Positions 36,701-43,900 of a DNA stretch of 64,000 nucleotides are shown here, piece by piece. Within the stretch, counting starts at the first letter, position 1. Every line of letters begins with the position of its first letter. Location of the stretch: contig JBGTBE010000083.1 in the NCBI GenBank assembly GCA_041749535.1, positions 1-64,000 on the forward strand, written 5' to 3'. The stretch is from JBBQZU01 sp041749535 (GTDB taxonomy: Bacteria > Bacteroidota > Bacteroidia > Flavobacteriales_D > Cryomorphaceae). The translations under genes were made by a program, and so were the position numbers. Below the pieces are notes generated by a model that was given only the letters and a program-made list of their open reading frames with translations, had not been told where the DNA came from and did no database searches.

Positions 36701-39058
36701 AAGGCTTTCTCTTTTTGATTTGTAAGGGTCGAAATAATACCCATCCAATGTGGTTTTGGCTTTTCCCGCTACATAAATCAAATTTGGATCTTTAAAAAAT
36801 ACTGCATCATCAAAGGCTTTCACCTCTTTTCGGAATGCGACATACGGGGCCAAGTCCGGAACAAACCATTGCCTCACTTTCCAGCGCTCCTGCAGCTCAT
36901 TCCAAAGTTCGGCATTGCCGAAATCGCCTTCTTTTGCATCCAATGGCAGCAGTTGAAGAAGCCCCGGATATTTTACAAATATTTGAAGCAATTCTGATCG
37001 GTCGTTTGTGAAGTCCAGGGTGGCAAGCTGCTTCAAGCGGTTTCCATTTCCCGTAAGGATTTCAGGAATGAGATAGGAACCACCAAGTGGGGAGCCCATA
37101 AAGAGCGCACGAAAACCCGCGCGCGCCTGCAACTTCTTCCAGGTGTCGGGTCGCTTAATGATCATGTGCCGCAGCACGAGTCCACCCATGGAGTGGGCAA
37201 TGAGCTTGATAGAATTGGGATTTAAAGTTAAAATCTCCTCCAGCCTGTCGGCCAATAGCTCTGCTTCATCGCCAATGCTCTTCCTCCAGTCATATGGAAA
37301 TGCTTCTACATCGTATGTCCTGGAAAGCCTCTTGCATAGGGCCTTATATGCAATTCCTATTACACTCGAAGCGACTACTCCGGACTTATCAATGGACAGA
37401 TCAGCGAGACGACCCGTTGCTAAAGCATTCAATCTGAGGTAAATTTCACGTTCAATCGAATCTTCTTTAATCGAAAGATTGGAACCCAAAATGCCTGGAA
37501 GCACCACGACCACCTCTCGCTTTAGGGCTCCGGTATTTGCATAATCTGGCAATACCTGCTTATAGCTTCCAGTAAGGAAGCCGCGCTCCGACGATTCAGT
37601 GTACTGCGGCATGGCGTGTGCACGAAAGCCATGAGGCACATTGGTACCTATCTCCTTCATCGCTGAAAGGATGGCTCCCTGCGTGGCAGCTGTCTTAAAA
37701 TAGAGGAAGTGATTAATCTCGTCCGACTCGAATAAATATACGCCGATGAGGTGGTTGCGGCGAATACCTTCATCCATGGCAACGGTATCAACGATCCAGT
37801 CATTTGCGCGATAGAACACGAGCTTGCTCAGCAATGTGACCAGCGCACGCAGATTCAGACCAACCTTGCTCTTGCCCTGCACCACGGTGAGGGGGGCATC
37901 AATGCGGAGCAAGGGCGTATTGAGTATCTTCACGAATCTGGAGTCAGGATCCATGACCTCTAGTCCAGGAAGCACTTCAGGGTCGTGCTTGGTAGCGAGG
38001 ATTTGCTCAAGAATTTCTTTAACAGTTTCGGCAATAAGCGCCGTGGCAGGAGCAAGATAGGCTATACCGTTCAGCAATACATTGAAGAACCGATCCAGCC
38101 GATAAGAGCACAAGCGGGTACCGGATGCCGGACAGGCGACGCGTATAAACTTCTCAACATGGATTCCTTTCTCAGCCAACACTTCGTGCATGCTGTCAAC
38201 CACATTGCCATCGTTGTAATTCTTGCGCAACGCATCAAGCTCATCTTTTCCGAAGCCAACAGAACCAGCATTCATTCCAGGACTGTATGCTGCAAGCAAC
38301 TCACCTATCATACCTCCCCTGCTCTGGCTCACAAGGTGCACCCTGCTACCAGCAGGAAGACAGCGGGCCAGATCGAGCACATTCTCCATCGGAGTTTTGG
38401 TAATGGTCTTGTGTTGTAGCGCATACATGCGTCCGCTGTAATTCTGAATGATATGGGCGTACAAATCACTGGCTCCACCACCTTCAGCAATTCCTCCAAA
38501 TGAACCTTCAAATGTTGTGGCCGTTCCGTGCAAGAAGATCAGATATGGCTCAGTGGAGGGCTGTAAGGCATCGACTTTTGCAATCGGTTTGAAGCTTCCA
38601 TCTATCTTGTAGAGCCCGGGATTGGGCTGAAGCCTGCTATCCAATCGGCTTGCAAGCTGTTTCAAAGTGATATTAACGACAGTTGCTGTCGCCTTCTTTT
38701 TAAAAATAGAAATGGCCTTGGTTTTGATAAATCCAAATACTCCGCGGGTGTCATTTTCTACGGTGATTCCATTGGGAATTACATACTCTAAAGCTTCTCC
38801 CGATCGTCTTGCCCGATTAAGTTGGTCTGAATCATTGCTAAAATAAACCGGGAGCTCCACCGCCTCTCCGTACCAGATGGTGCCATCTTCAAATTCGACG
38901 ACAGCAACGTCATCGTCATCCACTTCTATATAGTTTACCTGGGTACCGTCACGGCGGCTTGAAGGCTGAGATTGAGGTTCGTGCGTTTCAAAGTAATTGA
39001 GGTGTGGTTGTTCCTTGTTAATGGCAATACCTTCGGGCAGTATATACTTACGCTTCAT
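33728..39058 (-). CDS. CHAT protease fused to two alpha/beta hydrolase domains
   Basis: A 1776-residue protein. The N-terminus has two PxGI repeats (YILPEGI at 5-11, YVIPNGI at 92-98). Hydrolase domain 1 (about 170-470) has LIFLHGTATTFEGSF and nucleophile motif SQSRGG (Ser246). Hydrolase domain 2 (about 515-830) is LCAT/PGAP1-like: VVVLPGILGSNLS, FPYDWRKS and AHSMGG (Ser623). A domain at about 900-1100 (VCGDMNYANHPIVLGH, VTGLGNATSANSRVL) has a macro/M17-N-like pattern. The CHAT caspase-like protease domain follows (about 1270-1440) with IHLAAHG (His1313) and FVNACHLGE (Cys1354). The C-terminus is helical and TPR-like. It is the last minus-strand gene after the eCIS operon, 321 bp from the ATPase gene. 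Being a cargo, toxin activator or independent defence protein are all possible. Confidence 0.85.
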   Translation of the reverse strand: MKRKYILPEGIAINKEQPHLNYFETHEPQSQPSSRRDGTQVNYIEVDDDDVAVVEFEDGTIWYGEAVELPVYFSNDSDQLNRARRSGEALEYVIPNGITVENDTRGVFGFIKTKAISIFKKKATATVVNITLKQLASRLDSRLQPNPGLYKIDGSFKPIAKVDALQPSTEPYLIFLHGTATTFEGSFGGIAEGGGASDLYAHIIQNYSGRMYALQHKTITKTPMENVLDLARCLPAGSRVHLVSQSRGGMIGELLAAYSPGMNAGSVGFGKDELDALRKNYNDGNVVDSMHEVLAEKGIHVEKFIRVACPASGTRLCSYRLDRFFNVLLNGIAYLAPATALIAETVKEILEQILATKHDPEVLPGLEVMDPDSRFVKILNTPLLRIDAPLTVVQGKSKVGLNLRALVTLLSKLVFYRANDWIVDTVAMDEGIRRNHLIGVYLFESDEINHFLYFKTAATQGAILSAMKEIGTNVPHGFRAHAMPQYTESSERGFLTGSYKQVLPDYANTGALKREVVVVLPGILGSNLSIKEDSIEREIYLRLNALATGRLADLSIDKSGVVASSVIGIAYKALCKRLSRTYDVEAFPYDWRKSIGDEAELLADRLEEILTLNPNSIKLIAHSMGGLVLRHMIIKRPDTWKKLQARAGFRALFMGSPLGGSYLIPEILTGNGNRLKQLATLDFTNDRSELLQIFVKYPGLLQLLPLDAKEGDFGNAELWNELQERWKVRQWFVPDLAPYVAFRKEVKAFDDAVFFKDPNLIYVAGKAKTTLDGYYFDPYKSKRESLAFSTTASGDGSVTWASGIPKEFYEGARVYFIEEGHGKLCDSRRHFDGIMQLLERGSTDDKRFYRSGEGIQVASAYMKRDMLQEEHDPSTDWMWRVLNGGADDEPQQQDGNEAFGIRVVCGDMNYANHPIVLGHINEEVIMGAEKVMDRILDGALSRRLRLGSYVYEQGQVLLFPLAGRVKAIVTGLGNATSANSRVLSEAVASALREYALHRAQEEAPDDQVLRLSISTLLLGSDYIGLSIQQSIEATLSAIVNTNKKLRSEGIPAQYSSLEIVENHEHKACETYYVVRQLVRSGDYPIHFFQQDLIYKEGYLKKLPIERVRSWWMRMDILRAENAATNGAVVPIDYRFSEGLARVKAERRNLSLDTLEPIMEEMSKSDKWSTQQAVALYNLLIPYNFRVEFNQQQNIQLTLDSTTASFPWELMSRPDASSPPFATHGGMIRKLSNSNNRERVNHAKNHGVLVVGDPNLEGWSLFGQLPGAKAEAEKVCEIFTANGYNVTPHINSFAGEMNLNLHSRSYKVIHLAAHGVYSSKDVANSGLVIGNNRFLRAADLEMLNEVPELVFVNACHLGEMAPQEAIFAKERYKLAASFAEALIQIGVRSVVVAGWAVDDKAALSFAEVFYTSMFDGMSFSDAIIQARSTVHKQFSYTNTWGAYQAYGDENYRLQDGIYLSSGNELEDKYDLPANLKVELFNILQTKRTTANDKQVLARLKSIESALQHMTHDHTEIFELLACNFEQLRMDEDALKYFARARQTSDGMVTVRALELELKARRKHALRSKPLAEATADIQEAIKNMEFVLQIGQTRERLSLMAAMHKTLAYTQFNEKSSKASKAVLASLEKSIGIYKEAESKAHSSKERFYPYSNYLTLQYCLDTLSFKSYTKAKAKALLKPFEELFTEVKSTSLEMTSYWDRLLEANYHLLKYLYLSENDDLNEYLKIVTGAWQYENSRDKVEIELEHCDFLISMLRSNEGKMESLKKLRSELAKWLG

Positions 39059-39379
39059 GGATTGGTTAGTTTTTGGTTGTTTTTAAATTGATGCAGCCTG
39101 CGCTGTATGGTTGAGATAAACTTAATTAAAAATCCCGGTTCTATTTCAAAGCTGATGTCTTTGGGATGGATCAAACTTCTTTTCGATGTTGATGCACAAG
39201 CATTCAGCCTATGCCTCGTCGCTGCAGAATTTCAAGGCATAACTCCAGATTTTATGCACACACCCGCGCCAGCGCTCGAATTTATCAGCAAGGTGAGCAA
39301 CGCATATCAGCGGTTTCAACTCCGTGCTATCATAATTATACATGATTTAGCATCTTCAAAAAGCCTTTTCATAATACGC
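39059..39379. other. Gap between ATPase and CHAT genes
   Basis: No gene is supported on either strand; a plus-strand open frame here runs antisense into the ATPase gene and is not credible. A CAGCTTTG box on the minus strand (39147-39154) is one mismatch from a -7 element, about 90 bp before the CHAT start, so the CHAT gene may have its own promoter. Confidence 0.4.
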
Positions 39380-40705
39380 TTAGATATTCTTCTCTTCCTT
39401 CCTGAATTCTTTCTTTATGCCCTCCACAATATCTTGCTTGCGCAACAAACCATCACCTCGGCGAAAAGCACGCAGGGCGGCATATTGCATTACATTTACA
39501 ATAGAGGCTCCAGTTAGTTCAAACGCTCCTGCAATCTCTTCCCAAACGAGACTTGGATCTACCTTCAAACTCCCTGGTGCACAACCCTTCCAAATGCCCA
39601 ACCTTTCGGCGACGCCGGGCAAGGGAAAATGAATGATATGGTGAAACCGCCGGAGGAAAGCATCATCAATATTGTTTTTAAAATTGGATGCAAGGATAAG
39701 CAGTCCTTCATGCTCCTCAATGCGTTGGAGCAGGTAAGAAACTTCCTGGTTGGCGTATTTATCGTGCGCACTCGATACAGAAGTACGCTTGCCAAACAAG
39801 GCATCGGCTTCATCAAAAAACAGGATCCAGTTTTTGCGCGAAGCTTTTGCAAAAACGCTTTCCAGGTTTTTTTCGGTTTCGCCGATATACTTGCTTACCA
39901 CCTGGCTCAGGTCGATGCGGTACACGGGTAGTTTAAACTCATTGCCGAGCAAGCTTGCAGTGAGTGTTTTGCCCGTGCCGGATGGGCCGTAAAACAGAAT
40001 TCTGTAACCGGGCTTCACTTTGCGCATCAATACGGGATCCGTCAATACCTGCCCGTTGTATTCCAACCATATCCTGATGTCGTTCACCTGTTCCAGCGTT
40101 CTAGGGTGCAACACAAGATCGCTCCACAGCATTGGCGTGTGTATGCGCTTTGCAGGAAATGCAACGCTGAAGGCAGGTTCGGCATTGCGGCCGAAGAGCA
40201 GCGGTTCCAACCAGTCGGGGTTGGGCACCAAAGCCCCGCTCATTGCGGGTTCACCTTCGCGCACTTTTTCGATGCTTAGTACTTCTTTCAAAGGCCAGCT
40301 ACTGTGCCGCCAGCGCCTCATGACCCTGATGCGCTCATCGATATCCATACCGCACAAGATAAAGAGCGCCGTTTCGCCGGTAGGTAGCATCCCACGGTGT
40401 TGTTGACCCTTGATCCCACCGAATTCGGCAAACTCACCACCCTGTGGCAGGGCACGGCTGATGATGTTTTCATAAAAACCCGGCATCACATGAGGGGCGA
40501 GTGCCATGATGGGCAGCAAGGAATCTTCATCTCCGTCATCTACTCCAAGTATTTCTCTTACATATTTCCATCTCACATCTTCTTTCACCGACTCTAAGGA
40601 AAAATGCACAGCAGCAGCATGAGCCTGCACCTGTTGTCTGGCAATGTGAGCAAGCAGCTCAAGCGCTTGTTCCAGGGGAATTATTTGATTTACAATCTTT
40701 ATCAT
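39380..40705 (-). CDS. eCIS AAA+ ATPase (Afp15-like)
   Basis: A 441-residue AAA+ protein. The N-terminal 200 residues form a helical domain found in eCIS-associated ATPases. The AAA module has Walker A GPSGTGKT (240-247, Lys246), Walker B ILFFDEADALFG (Asp298, Glu299), a sensor-1 ILASNFKNN segment and an arginine-finger region DDAFLRRFHHIIHF. It is of the FtsH/CDC48 class. Afp15/PVC15-type ATPases are needed for particle assembly or cargo loading. Its ATG overlaps the stop of an upstream 48-codon gene by four bases (ATGA), so translation is coupled. Confidence 0.88.
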   Translation of the reverse strand: MIKIVNQIIPLEQALELLAHIARQQVQAHAAAVHFSLESVKEDVRWKYVREILGVDDGDEDSLLPIMALAPHVMPGFYENIISRALPQGGEFAEFGGIKGQQHRGMLPTGETALFILCGMDIDERIRVMRRWRHSSWPLKEVLSIEKVREGEPAMSGALVPNPDWLEPLLFGRNAEPAFSVAFPAKRIHTPMLWSDLVLHPRTLEQVNDIRIWLEYNGQVLTDPVLMRKVKPGYRILFYGPSGTGKTLTASLLGNEFKLPVYRIDLSQVVSKYIGETEKNLESVFAKASRKNWILFFDEADALFGKRTSVSSAHDKYANQEVSYLLQRIEEHEGLLILASNFKNNIDDAFLRRFHHIIHFPLPGVAERLGIWKGCAPGSLKVDPSLVWEEIAGAFELTGASIVNVMQYAALRAFRRGDGLLRKQDIVEGIKKEFRKEEKNI

Positions 40706-40848
40706 TCGCCCGAAGTAGTTTGTTTCGGTGAAGAACTATCATTTACGGAAAGATGATTATCAGCGGAACCTGATTTTGCGGATTTACCTACCGCAGATTT
40801 ATAAGCCTTACTGTTTGATGCCCTTAAACTTCTTTGAAATTTTGCCAT
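40702..40848 (-). CDS. 48-residue basic micro-protein coupled to the ATPase gene
   Basis: An ORF below most length cut-offs, reading MAKFQRSLRASNSKAYKSAV at the start and ending KQTTSGE. It is rich in Ser, Lys and Ala, with no hydrophobic core, and appears disordered. Support for it being real: it fills the gap between the DUF4157 and ATPase genes, its stop overlaps the ATPase start in an ATGA, and no other gene explains the gap. No strong ribosome site is seen. Function unknown. Confidence 0.6.
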   Translation of the reverse strand: MAKFQRSLRASNSKAYKSAVGKSAKSGSADNHLSVNDSSSPKQTTSGE

Positions 40849-40918
40849 GGTTACGTTTTTATAATCCAATAATGATTTGCCGGGAAGAATTCATGATTAA
40901 TTAAATTAAAGTTTGAAT

Positions 40919-43900
40919 TTATTGTTTTGTTCTGAATTTGTTTTCAATGTTTTCAATATCAGAACCTTCATCTCCTTCCGTTTTAAAGTTGATTGACTGA
41001 TTAATTTTAAAGGCTTGCCAGGTGGTATTTGCAAAGGCGCCTTTAGCAGCACCATCTACCACTGCTAAAGCTTCATCCATTGCCTTCGTTCGCAATAATT
41101 CTTGTTGATCTCTAAAAGCGGTTTCCACTATAGTGTAAGCTGCGTCTACAGTATTAAAAAATGTACGGGTTGCAAAGGCCGACCATGTTGTAATATCTTT
41201 CACATCTTGCATTTCGGCAATCGTTTTTAATTCTTCTTTTTTATTTCTTTCGCGTTCATTATCAACAAATATTTTTTCAAGCACTTGTAGTTGTGCAGCA
41301 TCTAACAATTTAATACTATTCTCATGTATTTTATCTTGTGTTTTAAACTGGATAAAAGTACCAGTAGCGGTTGCAGCTTCCGTTTTCAGTTTGGCAAAAT
41401 CAAGCGTCACAGTGCCGCCCAGATTACCCAGTTCATAATCACTATAGTCGCCAACATCAAAAGTTATGTAATCAGTTACAATAGGTTTATCTGTATCGTC
41501 TATCCATTTATCCCCAACCTTCTTCATCATAAAGGATTCGCAAGTCAATTTATTCGGAATCTGAGACTCTGCTTCGGTAATCTTTTCCAGATAAGGAAGG
41601 GCAGTGGCAAAATCCCCAATCCTGGTGAATTTGTCCTTGTCAGCAGCAGTGGCTTTTTTAACGTTTTGTTTTCCGGACGTCGTAACCCTGTAGCGTATTA
41701 CAGCTCCGGTATCATATGCTGCTTTAACCTTACTCTCCACTTTTTCTTCGTGCTCATGGTTTGCTGTTCTTGACAAGGCTGTCATGTTATTCCAATTGCC
41801 TGGTCCTCCAAGGTTGTCGTTTATAAGATGTCCTCTGATATAATAACTTGCATCACCTTTTTGCCGGAAATCAATTTTATCATAAATAGCGTGTTTAGCC
41901 GAAGTAGGTCCCGAACCATTGTTGATAACTTTAGGTGTCTTCCAGATTAACTTTGCTTCCTGAGTTTCTGCAAATGAATCATTGTTGGCGCCTGCGGGTA
42001 CAACTATCTCCTCATCCTTTGGTTTATCCTTTGCAGCACCAAATAAAGGTACAGAGACTGCCGCCAGATCAGTTAACAATCTGCCAATAGTATTTGCTTT
42101 ACCAGCTTCTCTTTCCTTGTCAGTAACTCCCGGGTAAGTAGCGAGTTTTTTACGTTTCTCCTTCTCAATGGCATTGGCAATTACCTTCGCTTCAGCAATT
42201 ACATCCTTCTTTGTTTTTTTCTTGCTGCCTACATCCACCACTTCCAACGCAGTGGTGCCAAGCAGCTTTTCATAATTTTCTAAAAATCTAGTGTAAGGTG
42301 TTGGATCACTTTTAATGATCAGCACTGCGTTTTCACCCTGTCCCTCAAAGAAAATTTCATGAGGCTTGCCATCGCCACCAGTAAATTTCTTTTTCAAACC
42401 CAACCATCCTAATATTGCATCCTTCGCACCCTTTGCCACTCCAACAACTTTCTCTGTACCCTTTTCCACCAATGCCTTTCCCTTATCTGCTACACTTAAT
42501 GCACTATCCATGACTTTATTGGCAATTACAGCAGCCTTACCGATAATCCAGTCAATAGCATTTTCTACACGTTTTTGTATCCTTAAAATTATCTCCTTTA
42601 CTTTTCCCGCTATGTTATTCAAACCGAGAACAGCGGCTAGAAAGGCAATAATGATACTTATAGATTTTGCAAGGGCTTTTTCGATTGATGCAGCCGCAGC
42701 ATCAACCGCCCCGGAAGCAATGCTCGCTACAGCATTCAATATCGTATCCAGCAATTCAACAATCTTATCCTTAAACCGAACCAGGGTCATCAGGAAATTA
42801 TAAATAGCCATGCATACCTTCACAAATGCACCAATTGGATTGAGCATACTAAGTACAAATTTGATGGCTTCTTCAATAATCTTTCTCTGAATAAAGGATT
42901 TGATGGCCTCCCACACCATGTCCTTTAAATCGCTAAGTTTGGTAACCAGCATTTCCCAAAGCACACCCAATCCTTCGTTGTAAATTTTATAAAGGAGACC
43001 ACCGGCTTTTTCAAGCAAGGCAACTTTTCGTTCACCCAATATTTTTACAGCCCGCTCGCGGATGCGTTGCTGGGTAATGCCCATAACCTGCAATACAAGG
43101 CTGAAAAATCCCGCGGCATCAAACTTTTCCGGAATCTGGAATCCTTTAATTCCAAGGTTGGTTGCCAACCATTCCATTAAGCCAATTTCAAGGTATTCGG
43201 TAAATTTATTTTTGAAATTATTTAAGCCCTGATTAAATGCCCTGCCAAGGTTTTCAAAAAATCCTCCGGGACTATCCAGTATAAGGCCAATAATAGATGC
43301 CAGTCTTGCCAAAATCGTCGTAAAGAGATTTACCAGATCTTTGATGACTTTCCATACTTTTTTAAGGAAACCAATGGCCTTATCAATTAAGCCTTTGTTT
43401 GCCTCTTTCATTGCTTCAATGCGCTCGTCAATTTTCTTGACGTTGTCTACATATTTCTGGGCAAGACCATCTATCAGATCATTCCGTTTGTCGTTTACAG
43501 ACTGTTCCAGACTGTCAAACTTATCCTGAATACTTTCTGCAGCTTCTTTGCCCACTGATTGCAAATCGGTCGGTAGGGAAGCAACGTATTTGTCGATCGA
43601 TTTTTTTCCATCTGTAATCGCCTGCTTTGCATCATTGAGATGGGTTGTTACGATGGTTGCAACCCGGTCAATTACCGCATCCATCTTTGCGATATAATGA
43701 TCGCGCGCCTCTTTATAAAAAGTATTCACAGCATCGGGCATTCCAAATATTTTATCCTTGGCCCACTTCAATCCACCCCAAAACCCGGAATACCGACGGC
43801 GCTTGTAATCGGCCATTTTTAGACCTACTTCATCTTCGAATGCCTTCCTGGCAAGTTCTGCACCCTCTTCAAATTCTCGGTTCGATTCGGTTTCTGCCGC

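Noticed and set aside
39107..39517. A 136-codon plus-strand open frame in the ATPase-CHAT gap
   Set aside because: It runs antisense into the 3' end of the ATPase gene, has no recognisable domain or ribosome site, and its composition is not convincing.
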